A stretch of 64,000 nt of DNA from CAWBOY01 sp963790585 (GTDB lineage Bacteria > Planctomycetota > Planctomycetia > Gemmatales > Gemmataceae), in contig CAWBOY010000002.1 in assembly GCA_963790585.1 (NCBI GenBank), forward strand, positions 496,001-560,000, read 5' to 3'. The notes under the pieces are model-generated. The model searched no databases, was not told the origin of the DNA, and worked only from the letters and a program-made list of their open reading frames with translations. The position numbers were made by a program, and so were the translations under genes. Positions within the stretch are counted from its first letter, which is position 1. Each line of letters starts with the position of its first letter. Below are positions 10,000 to 20,079 of this stretch, piece by piece.

Positions 10000-10462
10000 G
10001 GCACACCTAATTCTTTGCGCAGGGCGTCGATCCCAGCGTTATAACGGCGAAACGCGGAGCTCGTGGAACACGACGCTAGCGATGCGATTTGCTCGAAACT
10101 TAATCCGCCCCAAATGCGGGCAATGATGACCTCACGTTCGTCAGCGGAAAGTCTTCGCAAAGCGATCGTCGCTGCTTCGGCGTCGAGACCCTCGACTTCC
10201 GGTTGTACAAACCATCGATCCGGCCGGGCCGACGCCCATTCACGTTGGTGCCGGCGGCGGTCTGATTTTCCGGCATCGATCGCCGCATTGCGTACAACGC
10301 GATACAGCCAAGCCACAGTGTCCGATAGCGGCGAACGCAGCGTAAGAAGCTTGACGAACGCTTCCTGCACAACATCTTCTGGCGCGCACACCATTGTTGC
10401 GCATAAAGGATGAGCGCCGAGCTGTGTCGATCGATCAGTGTGATAAAATCGTGAGGAGCCAT
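9972..10462 (-). CDS. ECF RNA polymerase sigma factor (apparent frameshift)
   Basis: Two frames together give an ECF-type sigma factor of about 162 residues. Region 2 starts MAPHDFITLIDRHSSALILY with ATG at 10462, then shifts frame at the GCGCGC run 10382-10387, and continues PEDVVQEAFVKLLTL, then TVAWLYRVVRNAAID (region 2.4). Region 4 follows (LSADEREVIIARIWGGLSFE, then QIASLASCSTSSAFRRYNAG). Removing one GC dinucleotide restores a normal sequence. No clear Shine-Dalgarno precedes 10462. It forms an operon with the anti-sigma-like gene and would direct polymerase to a stress or envelope regulon. Whether the frameshift is real or a sequence error cannot be decided here. Confidence 0.75.
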
Positions 10463-10557
10463 CGAAAGAAGAGACGACGCGGACGGGCGTCTCATTCCGG
10501 CAAGTGCCAAAAAAGCCGACGATAAAGGAATTGTTGGATTACGTCGTCGGAACCCAA

Positions 10558-11815
10558 TTAGGCAGCGAGCTGATCCGAGTTTTGGCCTGGGAGACGTATC
10601 GATCGGCTTAAAGCCTCGATCGCGGACAGCAGGCCTTCAATAGCCTGCGGCGTGTGATTGGCGTTGATTTGAATGCGTAACACACCGGCGTGATAGGGAA
10701 CGGCCGGGAACGTGACCGATTGAACGTAGAATCCCTCGTTGAAGAGGAAGCTACCGGCATTCAGCGTATCTTCTTCATCGCCAATGAGAACGCTAACAAT
10801 CGGCGTTTGGCCGCCCAGTACGGTGAGCCCCAGTGCTCTCAGGCCGGACGTGAGGGCGTGTAGGTTGGTATCGAGTTTACTCCGTAGCACGTCGTACTCG
10901 GGGGACATCAGAATGTCGCAGACGGTGCAGACTGCCTCAAGATACGGGGGCGGCACTGGGCCGCCGAAAATGTAGGTATTGGAGCCGCATTTTGAGGAGC
11001 CGCTTCATCTCCTGCGAGCAGCCAATGAAGCCGCCCATGCAGGAAAATCCCTTGGATAGAGACCCGACGACAAGCGTATTGTCGTAGTTTCCCAAGGCGT
11101 CAAGGACGGTGCCGCGACCGCGATGGCCTATGACGCCGGTGCCATGAGCATCGTCGACATAAAGGATCGCTTTTCGCTGCAATGCGACGTCGTTTAGCTC
11201 TGCTAAGGGCGGCAGTTCGCCGCTCATACTATAAACGCCGTCCAAAGCCACGACGGCAACGCGATAATCGCCGGCGTTGTCTAGGACGTTGGCCAGGGCT
11301 TTCGGGTCGCAATGAGAGAATGTCTCGATCCGCACGCCATTCGCCTTGGCGATGCGTGCGCCTTCTTGCATGGAATTGTGGGCGTTCTCATCCATTACCA
11401 ACAGATCAGGCCGACCGACCAGACCGGGAATAGCCCCGAGATTGGCAAGCGTCACGGATGGATAGATGAGTGTGGCCTCTGTCCCCAGCCATTCGGCGAG
11501 GCGATCTTCGGCATCGGTGTTGGCGCGAACGCTGGCAAAGGCGCGCGAAGCCCCGTTGTGAGCGCCCCACTTCATGACGCCCTTGCGAATCGCCTCCTTG
11601 ACACGAGGATCCTGATCCAGACCGAGGAAGCTATCGCTCCCGAAATTGATTACGGTTTTGCCTTCAACCTCGATCGTCCGATCGGGCTCCATTCGGTCGA
11701 CAACCAGATCCTTTAAGTGGCTGGTCGGAAAAAGTTCCGCGAAATGTTCGAGGAACCGAATTAACCCATTCTGGCGCAACACCGTGGTCAAGTGCTGCAT
11801 CGGCGAGTGGCTCAT
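10558..11815 (-). CDS. Alpha-oxoamine synthase, PLP-dependent acyltransferase (apparent frameshift)
   Basis: The family condenses an amino acid with an acyl-CoA (AONS, KBL, ALAS, serine palmitoyltransferase). Visible motifs are GSDSFLGL near the N-terminus, YVDDAHGTGVIGHRGRG for the PLP ring, and VVGSLSKGFSCMGGF with the Schiff-base lysine. The frame breaks at the TTTT run 10990-10993 (AAAA in the gene). Removing one A gives ...LKCGSNTYIFGGPVPPPYLEA and a normal C-terminal domain of about 140 residues. ATG 11815 follows GAAGG. Which member it is (sphingolipid or biotin pathway) cannot be told; no bio gene is near. Confidence 0.8.
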
Positions 11816-11988
11816 ACCGAACCTTCTACATCGAGGTACGGGGTTTCGAAACCCAATAGGCAAAACGGCAGAGGGGGTCTAATCAGTCAGCGGGGCACAT
11901 CAAACCATAATCGTTTGAAGTCGGCAATCGCAATCGAGTCGTTCGGGCGTGTCCTCATGAGGAACAGATTACTAGATCGGCAGCCTGG

Positions 11989-12687
11989 TCAATTGCGGAT
12001 GAATAAATCAGGCTTGCGTGCTGGAAGTCGCTCGCCCTGGCGTTGCCGAAACGCTGCGAGGTCGATCCGGAGAAAGCGCACGGCATCGCCTGTTTTCAGG
12101 GGAAAGTAGGCATCAGCAATGTCCACGAGTACGAGCGGGGTTCGTCCTATAAGGTTCCAGCCTCCCGGTCGAGCCTCTGGATAAATACCGGTTTGACGGC
12201 CCGTCAGGCCGACGCTGCCTGGCTCGACGCGCAGCCGCGGCGTAGACAAGCGCGGGACGCCCGCCAGGGCTGGCGAAAGGTAGCCAAGATAGGGAAACCC
12301 GGGGCAAAAGCCGATGGCATAAACTGTATAAGTTAGGGAAAGATGTTGCTCGATTACTTGCTCAGGCGACATACACGCATGCGTCGCGACTCGATCGAGG
12401 TCCGGTCCCATTTCATAACAGCAGGGGATTTCATGAGTCGCACCTTGGCCAACTCTCGGCAATACCGCGTCTAAATCCAGTTCATGGAGTTGCCGGGCTA
12501 CGGACAAGTACGATGTCTGCTCAATATCGAAATGCACAGCTACTGCTGAATAGGCCTGGACGATATCGACTAACCAGGAGGGCGAGGCTTGCCTAATTCT
12601 ATGCGCGAAGTTAAACGCTCCCGATTCATTACCGAAGTTGACCAGAGCCGCCTGATCGCTCAAGGGCACTATTTGGAGGAGAGGAAT
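11989..12687 (-). CDS. pxpB: 5-oxoprolinase subunit PxpB (KipI family)
   Basis: The motif run GFCPGFPYLGYL, then PRLRVEPGSVGLTGRQTG, then YPEARPGGWNLIGRTP is diagnostic of the PxpB/KipI family (allophanate hydrolase subunit 1-like). With PxpA and PxpC this subunit opens 5-oxoproline to glutamate at the expense of ATP. No pxpA or pxpC lies in the window. The conserved N-terminus begins at an ATT (12687), preceded by GGAG six bases upstream; there is no ATG in the frame. The next conventional start is GTG 12669, which lacks a Shine-Dalgarno. I chose ATT for its spacing; the alternative is a 226-residue protein from 12669. Confidence 0.8.
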   Translation of the reverse strand: MPLLQIVPLSDQAALVNFGNESGAFNFAHRIRQASPSWLVDIVQAYSAVAVHFDIEQTSYLSVARQLHELDLDAVLPRVGQGATHEIPCCYEMGPDLDRVATHACMSPEQVIEQHLSLTYTVYAIGFCPGFPYLGYLSPALAGVPRLSTPRLRVEPGSVGLTGRQTGIYPEARPGGWNLIGRTPLVLVDIADAYFPLKTGDAVRFLRIDLAAFRQRQGERLPARKPDLFIRN

Positions 12688-12751
12688 GGCCGTCTCCGTG
12701 AGGCATTGTCTCTAGGCAATTAAGTATTAGCTCGACCAAATTTCCCGCGAT

Positions 12752-13183
12752 TCATTCGGGACGATAGACAGCATATTCGATTAGGATCTCTATGCTAACT
12801 ACCTCGTTTTTCTCGTAAAAGAGCTTAACCATAACTTTATCCGCTAAGCGAGGCGTTTTACGATAGTAGGCCGTGCAGCGCATGCAAACCCGGCCATCGT
12901 CGGGTACACCGCCCCAGCAGGTGAAACCATGCCCTTCCATGATACTACGCGCTTTGGTCAATGAGGATTTGAGCGGAATCTCCTTGATGACTGGATCGGC
13001 CTTGAGCGTAGCCGACCCAGGCTGTTTTGTGAGCGTGTCTTGCTTGATTATTTGTTCAAGGAGTGGGTCTTGAGTTTTTTTCTCGGTGGGCGGCGGATTA
13101 ACCACATTTTGGCCATTGACCAGACAACCAGCGGAACCGAGGCCAAGGAGCCCGAGCACCACAAGTAGAATTCGTCCGGTCAT
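12752..13183 (-). CDS. Small lipoprotein, unknown function
   Basis: A 143-residue protein with a lipoprotein signal: MTGRILLVVLGLLGLGSAGC, where the lipobox is GSAGC. The mature part has a proline-rich, charged spacer and then a small domain with four cysteines (FTCWGG, RVCMRCTAYYRK) and a beta-rich end (KVMVKLFYEKNEVVSIEI). The cysteine pairs could be disulfides or a metal site. AGGAG lies upstream of ATG. No homologous family is recognised; a membrane-anchored periplasmic protein is likely. Confidence 0.7.
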   Translation of the reverse strand: MTGRILLVVLGLLGLGSAGCLVNGQNVVNPPPTEKKTQDPLLEQIIKQDTLTKQPGSATLKADPVIKEIPLKSSLTKARSIMEGHGFTCWGGVPDDGRVCMRCTAYYRKTPRLADKVMVKLFYEKNEVVSIEILIEYAVYRPE

Positions 13184-13260
13184 TTTCTATTCTCCTGGAC
13201 CATCCGCTTGTGCTCTCATATCGGGAGCGAAGCGAAGGCACAAGAGGTCTTGCGCAGCGA

Positions 13261-14028
13261 TTAGCCTTTCGTCCCGACATAGAGCGTGGCGATGCCAAAG
13301 GTCAAAGGGTACCATTTCACGTCCGTCAGGCCATGCTGGCGCAGGCGCTCGGCGAGGACTTCGCCGTCCGGAAATTCCATCACGCTCGCGGGTAGATATT
13401 TGTAGGCGTTTTCTTTGCTACGCGAGATCCATTGGCCGATATGAGGCAATACGTAGCGGAAATAGAGCCGATACATGCGCCCGAAAAACCAGTGGCGCGG
13501 CTGTGAGAACTCGAGAATCGCCACCCGCCCGCCTGGCTTCGTCACGCGCGTCATTTCGCGTAAGCCTTTGTCGGTATCGGTGACATTGCGAAGCCCGAAG
13601 GCGACGGTCGTCAGGGAAAAGGTCGCCTCGGGAAACGGCAGACGCTGGGTGTCTGCTTCGAGAAACGTGATGCGCCCGTCCGCCCGGCGGCGACGTGTTT
13701 TATCCCGAGCGGGCTGGAGCATGGGCAGGCAGAAATCGGAGCCGATAATTCGGAGCGTTCCGCCGCTGGCGTCGTCATACGCGAGGGCCAGGTCACCGGT
13801 GCCGGTGCAGACGTCGAGAATTGGGCCTTCGGGCGGCGGCGGCACCAATTTCGTCGTGCGCCAGCGCCAGTAGCGATCGATGTTGAGGCTGAGGAGGTGG
13901 TTCAAGAGATCGTAGCTGGGCGCGATATTGCCGAACATGCGCCGGATGCTGGTTTCGCGCTTATCGAGTGCCGAAGGGGACACGCTCACTCCCGTTTGTG
14001 ATTCCGTCGCCGGTCTTGTTGGGCTCAT
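13261..14028 (-). CDS. menG: Demethylmenaquinone methyltransferase (MenG/UbiE)
   Basis: A 255-residue SAM-dependent methyltransferase of the UbiE/COQ5 family that methylates demethylmenaquinone in the last step of menaquinone synthesis. Motif I is DVCTGTGDLAL. The family signature YDLLNHLLSLNIDRYWR is at the N-terminus, and FGLRNVTDTDKGLREM and KPGGRVAILEFS mark the core. The start at ATG 14028 has GAGAGG upstream. An upstream extension to 14145 in the same frame is not conserved and overlaps the divergent glgA leader. Menaquinone is the normal planctomycete quinone, so menG is preferred over ubiE. Confidence 0.9.
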   Translation of the reverse strand: MSPTRPATESQTGVSVSPSALDKRETSIRRMFGNIAPSYDLLNHLLSLNIDRYWRWRTTKLVPPPPEGPILDVCTGTGDLALAYDDASGGTLRIIGSDFCLPMLQPARDKTRRRRADGRITFLEADTQRLPFPEATFSLTTVAFGLRNVTDTDKGLREMTRVTKPGGRVAILEFSQPRHWFFGRMYRLYFRYVLPHIGQWISRSKENAYKYLPASVMEFPDGEVLAERLRQHGLTDVKWYPLTFGIATLYVGTKG

Positions 14029-14148
14029 TGCCTCTCTCTTTACCGAAATAGCATGGGCGGGGTAACACGTTGCTGCACCGGCTTTGAGCAGATAGAGTAT
14101 GCAGCAGCGAGGGCTGGCGGGTGCGATTCGTTGGGAGAGGGGCAAGTC

Positions 14149-15662
14149 ATCCGAATTCTACTGGCTGCTTCCGAGGTTATCGGGTTCGCAAAAACGGGCG
14201 GATTGGCCGACGTCGCCGGTTCGCTGCCGCGGGCTTTGGCGCGTCTAGGCCTCGACTGCGCGATCATCATGCCGCTCTACCGCTGCGCTCGCAGCGCGGC
14301 GCCGATGCAGCCGACACAGCATCTATTACAAATTCCCATCGGCGGCTCGACGTTGCAAGGCCGACTGTGGCGCTCGCAGTTACCAGGGTCGTCCGTGCCC
14401 GTTTACCTGGTCGAACAGGACGATTTCTTTGGCCGCGACGATCCCGCGCACCGCCGAGGCCTATATCAATCGACCGACTCCAGCGGCGTCAAGCGCGACT
14501 ACACGGATAATGCCTCGCGCTTCGTTTTCTTCTGTCGCGCTGTGCTCGAGTCGTGCCGGCTGCTCGACTTCTGGCCCGACGTCTTGCACGTCAACGATTG
14601 GCAGACAGGTCTGGTACCGGTGTTCCTGCGCGAGGAATACGCGAAATTGCCAGACGCCGCTCTGCGTGAGAGTTACTCAAGAATTAAAACGCTACTAACG
14701 ATCCATAATATCGCCTATCAGGGCAATTTCTGGCACTGGGATATCAAGCTCACGGAACTCGATTGGAGTCTATTCAACCCCGATCGCTTGGAGTTTCACG
14801 GCAATTTGAGCTTTCTCAAAGCTGGTTTGGTCTACGCCGATTTCATCAACACCGTCAGTCCGACGTATGCACGTGAAATACAGACGCCTTATTTCGGCTG
14901 CGGACTGCAAGGCCTGCTAACGAGCCGACAGCGCCGGCTTATTGGGATCGTCAATGGTGTCGATTACGGGGTTTGGGATCCGGCGCTCGATCCCTATCTG
15001 CCGGCCAACTACTCGGTCGAGAATCCGGAACCGGGCAAATCCAAATGCAAAGACGCGCTCCAACGGACGATGGGGCTAGACGCGGATCCGCGCTCTCCCC
15101 TTCTGGGCGTCGTCGCACGGCTCGTCGAACAAAAAGGCGTCGAACTCATTTGCCAGGCCATGCCGGCGTTGATCGGTATGGGGGCGCAATTCGCGATTCT
15201 CGGCGAAGGCGATCCGCACTGGCATTATGTCTTGCAAGAACTCCGCGACGGTTTCCGAACAGGGTCGGCGTTCGCCTCGGATTCAGCGAAGCGCTGGCGC
15301 ATCAGATCGAAGCAGGGGCCGATATTTTTCTCATGCCGAGTCTCTATGAGCCCTCGGGACTCAATCAACTTTACAGCATGAAATACGGCACGCCGCCTGT
15401 TGTGCGCGCAACGGGAGGCCTCGCCGACACGGTGACGGATGCTTCCCCGGTGAACTTGGCCGCGGGAACCGCGTCGGGTTTCACGTTTCAGGTTTTCAAC
15501 ACGGAGGGACTGCTGGAAGGCGTGCGGCGAGCGATCGGGCTTTATCGTGATTATGGCGATCTATGGCGTGGTCTGATTCGTGGGGCGATGCGCCAGGATT
15601 GGTCCTGGGATCGTAGCGCGGTGGAGTATGAGAAGCTGTATCGGCGGATTGTGGCGATGTAG
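14149..15662 (+). CDS. glgA: Glycogen synthase GlgA (apparent frameshift, ATC start)
   Basis: ADP-glucose-dependent starch-type glycogen synthase (GT5) that extends alpha-1,4-glucan using the product of GlgC (53873). The ADP-glucose motif FAKTGGLADVAGSLPRAL lies at the N-terminus, with NDWQTGLVPVFL and TIHNIAYQG in the middle and MPSLYEPSGLNQLY at the C-terminus. Near 15250 one base is missing: RD[R]FPNRVGVRLGFSEAL is restored by one inserted C. The canonical N-terminus (M)RILLAASEV falls exactly on an ATC at 14149 with GAGAGGGG six bases upstream. In-frame TTG 14131 and ATG 14053 are poorer alternatives. It is divergent from menG. Confidence 0.88.
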
Positions 15663-15734
15663 GGTGGTCGGAAGCGGGTTTGTCAAATTTTCCCTCGGCA
15701 AGCCGGGGGCTATATAAATTCGGGGCGGTGGTCG

Positions 15735-16424
15735 ATGACGTTCGCGGCGATTTGGGACATGGATGGGACGCTCGTTGACACCGCGGAACTCCATTTTGAC
15801 GCGTGGCAGGTCGCTTGCCGTGAAAAGGGGCGAGATTTCACAAGGGCCGATTTCGCGGCGACGTTTGGCCGTCGGAATCCGGAGATTATTGACTATTTGT
15901 TGCCGGGTCAATTTAACGCGGAACAAGGCGCGGCCTTCGGCGATCACAAAGAAGACCTCTATCGCACCGCCGCTCTGAAAGCGGGCGTTACACTCTTGCC
16001 CGGCGTAAAAAATCTTCTCGAAGGACTGCACCAAGCCGGCTTTCGGCAGGCGATCGGCTCGAGCGCGCTGCGCGGCAATCTCGAATTGATTCTCAAACTA
16101 ACTGGCGAAGCACGTTTCTTCGATGCCGTTGTGGCGATGGAGGACACGCAGCGCGGCAAACCTGATCCACAGGTATTTCTTATGGGAGCCCAGAAATTGG
16201 GTGTCGACCCGAGTCGATGTGTCGTATTTGAGGATGCGGTGGCGGGAATTCAAGCGGCGAAGGCCGGCGGCATGAAGGCCGTCGCCGTGCGCTTTGTCGG
16301 TCATCATAGTGCCGGAGCATTGCGCGCTGCCGGCGCGGATTGCGTCGTGAATTCGTTGGAAGAGCTAGACGTGAAAAGTATCGAAACGCTGCTGAGCGAG
16401 CGCCTTAAAGAGCCGGCAGTGTGA
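15735..16424 (+). CDS. HAD-family phosphatase/phosphoglucomutase-like
   Basis: A 229-residue haloacid-dehalogenase hydrolase of the beta-phosphoglucomutase-like subfamily. The nucleophile motif is WDMDGTLVDT, motif II is IGSSALRGN, the lysine is in RGKPDPQVF, and motif IV is VVFEDAVAGIQAAKAGG. The cap is the small helical C1 type. It lies 72 bp after glgA on the same strand. A sugar phosphate substrate linked to glycogen is plausible but inferred. Confidence 0.85.
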   Translation: MTFAAIWDMDGTLVDTAELHFDAWQVACREKGRDFTRADFAATFGRRNPEIIDYLLPGQFNAEQGAAFGDHKEDLYRTAALKAGVTLLPGVKNLLEGLHQAGFRQAIGSSALRGNLELILKLTGEARFFDAVVAMEDTQRGKPDPQVFLMGAQKLGVDPSRCVVFEDAVAGIQAAKAGGMKAVAVRFVGHHSAGALRAAGADCVVNSLEELDVKSIETLLSERLKEPAV

Positions 16425-16530
16425 GCGACCGGAGCGCGTTACGCTCGCTCTAAATCTCGCCGGTCGCTGACGCTCCGGGCTCGCAAAGACAATTCTCCGG
16501 TCGCCGACGCTCCCGGCTCGGCGAGATACC
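16425..16530. repeat. Intergenic hairpin repeats, family A
   Basis: The interval contains several copies of GCGACCGGAGCG or its complement CGGTCGC(T/C)GACGCTC. They form overlapping inverted repeats directly after the HAD gene stop. The same family occurs at 51086-51168 and, in part, at 43470-43500. No T-run follows. It is a REP-like intergenic repeat whose function is unknown. Confidence 0.7.
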
Positions 16531-16638
16531 ACTCGGCCTTGACACCTCATCTCCGATTTGCCAGAAGCTCGACGTTAATCTGAGCTGGCAGGTGACTGAC
16601 CTGGCGGCGCGAGGAGAGCGAAGATAGGGGAAAGACGT

Positions 16639-19011
16639 ATGGCGACAACCACGGTAGCCTCGGACGCGGCGCCGGCTCGAACGGCTGTCAAGCCACGCAG
16701 GCCGTTGTGGGCGGCGCCTGTCTTTATCGTCGGGATCGTAGCTTTGGTGGTGGTACTCATTCTCCGCCCCACGCTCGGTAACCTTAAATTTCGTCGACTG
16801 GATCGCGAACTTGCCTCCCTCAACAAGACGCTCGCGAGCATTGACGGGAACCTTGAAGAGGTGGCACGAGGGGCGGCGCAAGGACTCAGCGCTGCCGAGA
16901 AGGACGCTCCACAGCGGCAGGGCGATTTCTATCTGCTCCTGGGTAGCGCCCTAGCTTATCGAGCCGACAAAGTATCAGCAGACGAAGCCGCGGTTCACTG
17001 GCGCGACGCCCAAGCCAATCTGGAACAAGCCCAAAAGTTCGGAGTCGCTCCGGCAAACGCCAATCGACTCGCCTTCCGCCTCGCGAAGGTTGCCGCGCAC
17101 ACCGGCGCGAAGCCGGAAACAACCGTCAATGAGATCAAACCACTCGAAGGCAAACTCGAAGATCCCCGTGACCGGGCCGATTACTATCGCGTGCTGGTCA
17201 GCGCCTACTTGGCCAAAACGCCGCCGGATCTCGTCGCTGCGCTGGACGCGAACGACAAACTGCGTGGCTCGCAAGCCGCCGAGGAGGTTCTCGTCGAAGC
17301 GCGCGTTCGGAGTGCTGAATTAAAACTCCAGCTTGGCCGCGGGCCTCTCGACATTCGCAAGGATCTTGACATGGTTCCGCGAGATGCCCCGGCTTACCTG
17401 CGGAACAAGGCTCTGGTGCTGCGCGGAACGACTTATCAACAAGAAAAGAACTGGGGCAAAGCCGCGGAAGCATGGCAAGAGGCTTTAAAAGACGGACTGG
17501 CAATCACAGATCGCCCACGGCTCAATTATCTTCTGGGTGGCTGCTACCGACAGCTGGACCAGACAAGCAAGGCGGTCCAATGCTGGGAAGAATGCGTTCG
17601 CGCTGGCTCCGGCGAGGAAGCTGTCGCCGCATCGCTTGAGTTGGCCGAGTTGTCGTTGATTGGGCCGGAGCCGGATAACGTGCTAGTCCATTTGCGGCGC
17701 GTTCTGCGTGACGTCCACAGCCCGGGCGATTGGCACAATTCGTATATCTCGTTCGCAAATGTCAAAGATCGTATCGAACGAATCGCACAGAATTTGAGAA
17801 ACGCTGCTCGATACGAGTTGGCGGCCAAAGTCGCGGGACCCTACTCACTGCTGGCCCCTGGCCCCGCGACGGTGTTGGTCGCCGAATCTTCGGCCGGCTG
17901 GGCCCGCCAATGCCGCGAACAAGCGAGTCACCAGGCTGACGCCACCAAGAGACAAGCCGAGGAGCTGACGACGCGCGATCTGTTCCACCGGGCCGCCGAG
18001 GCCTATATGCGCGCGGCCGAACTCGATCCGCCCGGCGCTGAAAAATCGCTCTGGCAAGCCGCCGCCTGCTACCTCGACGGCGCCGATGCCGATCGGCAGC
18101 TCGACGCCTTGAGCCGCTTTCTAGCAGTGGCCACCGATCCTGTAAAAAAGGCCGAGTGCTACTTCCTTATGGGCGAAACCTTGAGCGGCAAAGGCGTAAA
18201 GGATAAAGCAGAGATCTGTTACCTGAATTGCATTGAGATGGACCAAAGCCCCTTCACCTGCAGGGCGCGCTTGCAACTGGCCCTTCAATGTCTCGGCAAC
18301 AAAAATATTGATCGCGCCAAGGACCTTTTGGAAGACAATCAAAAGCGCTTGCGCCAAGAGCGCGATTTGGTGACGCAGGAAAAGACGAGTTACGCTCTCG
18401 GCAAAATCTACTTTGATCGCGGCGATTACTACACGGCATCGAAAGAGTTTGAAAAGCTTAGCAGCGTGCAGGACGATCCAAGGGCTAACGCGCAGGTCGG
18501 ACCTGAATCGATCCGTGCGCGGCATTGTCTAGCCCGCTCGTATCAGGAAATGGCCCGGCTCGAAATGGAAAAGGCCACGGCTCCCGGCGAAGAGATCAGC
18601 TCGGAGACACGGCTCAACTTCCAGCGCGACAGCATACGGCTGCGCGTCCGGGCCGGCGACGAGTTCACGAAGCTCCGCCGCATCTTGCAACAACAACCGA
18701 CTCTGACCAGCCAGCTCACGGGAGAGGAGGTTCGGGATTTGCCGTTTTATGAAGCAGACTGTTGGTTCGAAAGCGGCCGATTTAATGAGGCCCTGAGCCT
18801 TTACGAGGACCTCAATCAAAAGCACCACGGTACGGAATTGGGCCTGCTTTCCCTGGGTGGCATGGTCCGTTGCTACGCCGGCATGGGTCAGACTCCGCAA
18901 AAGTTACAGCGGCTGAACGAGATTCGGGAAACCTTGAAGACGATGGACCCAGCGCTGCAACAACGCTGGGAGCCATGGATTCAGGGTGCGACCAAGTCGA
19001 ATGATATGTAG
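16639..19011 (+). CDS. Large TPR-repeat protein with N-terminal membrane anchor
   Basis: A 790-residue protein. One hydrophobic segment at about residues 24-46 (WAAPVFIVGIVALVVVLIL) anchors it, followed by a coiled-coil-like stretch and then many helical pairs of tetratricopeptide type. Examples are GKAAEAWQEALKDGLA, KAVQCWEECVRAG, RDLFHRAAEAYMRAAELDPP and YFMRGET-like cell patterns near 18160-18300. TPR arrays bind other proteins, here probably on the outer face of the inner membrane. AGGGGA lies before ATG. No enzyme domain is visible, and partners cannot be told from the neighbours. Confidence 0.8.
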   Translation: MATTTVASDAAPARTAVKPRRPLWAAPVFIVGIVALVVVLILRPTLGNLKFRRLDRELASLNKTLASIDGNLEEVARGAAQGLSAAEKDAPQRQGDFYLLLGSALAYRADKVSADEAAVHWRDAQANLEQAQKFGVAPANANRLAFRLAKVAAHTGAKPETTVNEIKPLEGKLEDPRDRADYYRVLVSAYLAKTPPDLVAALDANDKLRGSQAAEEVLVEARVRSAELKLQLGRGPLDIRKDLDMVPRDAPAYLRNKALVLRGTTYQQEKNWGKAAEAWQEALKDGLAITDRPRLNYLLGGCYRQLDQTSKAVQCWEECVRAGSGEEAVAASLELAELSLIGPEPDNVLVHLRRVLRDVHSPGDWHNSYISFANVKDRIERIAQNLRNAARYELAAKVAGPYSLLAPGPATVLVAESSAGWARQCREQASHQADATKRQAEELTTRDLFHRAAEAYMRAAELDPPGAEKSLWQAAACYLDGADADRQLDALSRFLAVATDPVKKAECYFLMGETLSGKGVKDKAEICYLNCIEMDQSPFTCRARLQLALQCLGNKNIDRAKDLLEDNQKRLRQERDLVTQEKTSYALGKIYFDRGDYYTASKEFEKLSSVQDDPRANAQVGPESIRARHCLARSYQEMARLEMEKATAPGEEISSETRLNFQRDSIRLRVRAGDEFTKLRRILQQQPTLTSQLTGEEVRDLPFYEADCWFESGRFNEALSLYEDLNQKHHGTELGLLSLGGMVRCYAGMGQTPQKLQRLNEIRETLKTMDPALQQRWEPWIQGATKSNDM

Positions 19012-19073
19012 AGATTGGTTGTAGTTTCTTCGGCGAGCTGAGGCAGCTGAAGACCATCCGAGCGTCCGATATC

Positions 19074-19796
19074 CTATTCGACCAATCGACGAAGCGCCTT
19101 CGGAGTGTCTATCCACGTTTGCATATACGATTCTTCGAGCGGAACCAGGACGTGCGCGTTGGGCGCGATGAATAGCGGCATTGGGGGTAAGGCTTCCCCA
19201 ACGGCAACTGTCTCTACAAATGCCGTGTTCACACCATCCGCTTCGTAGGACGCGACCACGCGATTCTGAGAATCGGTCAATTCAAAAGGCTCGTCTTCTT
19301 CAAAATGGTTCCAGATTTGTTTATGGATGCCAAAGGGATCGCGACGCGTCGGCGGAAACAGATCGACCACCAAGACGTGAACGCGGGCACGGATCGCTTC
19401 GACGACTTTGTTGCAGAAGTTGTCAAAAGCAAGATCGTCGTGTTTGTTCCCTGGAGAAACAATCTCAATAAATGCCACCACGCGACCCAGGCGATGATGA
19501 ATGGCCACTCGACTCGCCTTATCTGCGTAGTAGTCCCTGTCGGACTGTTGTATATATTTCGTCTTTGGCCTTTCGCGCAAAGCGACTATCGTTCCGGCCG
19601 TTTCCTTTTCGTCGGAATACTTTTCTTCGATAGCGAGCACGTCGGGCTCGCGCAGGCCGCTGCGTTGCTCGACGAGCGCTGTGTAACCGTCCGGCAATGA
19701 TCCGCGATTCAACATACGCGCGATCTCGCAGCTCCAATCTTGATGAAAGTGATGAAATAGGCCGGCGTTAACCCTTGTCCAATCGTGTATCGGCAT
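19074..19796 (-). CDS. DUF4058 family protein
   Basis: A 240-residue protein beginning MPIHDWTRVNAGLFHHFHQDW. The HRLGRVVAFIEIVSPGNK segment and the VLVVDLFPPTRRDP segment are typical of DUF4058, a family abundant in planctomycetes and cyanobacteria. The E-IVSP-NK core resembles a restriction-nuclease-like fold, so nuclease ancestry is possible, but no function is established. The start at 19796 was chosen because the conserved N-terminus begins there and GGGAG lies upstream. A distant paralogue is at 31050. Confidence 0.8.
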   Translation of the reverse strand: MPIHDWTRVNAGLFHHFHQDWSCEIARMLNRGSLPDGYTALVEQRSGLREPDVLAIEEKYSDEKETAGTIVALRERPKTKYIQQSDRDYYADKASRVAIHHRLGRVVAFIEIVSPGNKHDDLAFDNFCNKVVEAIRARVHVLVVDLFPPTRRDPFGIHKQIWNHFEEDEPFELTDSQNRVVASYEADGVNTAFVETVAVGEALPPMPLFIAPNAHVLVPLEESYMQTWIDTPKALRRLVE

Positions 19797-20079
19797 AATC
19801 AGAACTCCCTCGGAGCTACATAAAGCCTGGCCGGAATGCTGTTGCAGCCCCGTTCGGAATTGTAACATACCCATCCGGTGGCACTGTCTCTAAAAAAATG
19901 TGCTGTCAATGGTTTTGAGCGCAAATCTGTCGATCTTACTGTTTTGCCAATTCTCCTTCCTGGCATTGTTCGGCTTCTCCGGCCGCAAGCCTTTGCTCTT
20001 TAGATCACTATGCAGCTTTCCACTCGTCTTCTATACTGGCAGTGAATCGATTCCGCCGCGATCTGTTGGAGTTTCATTC

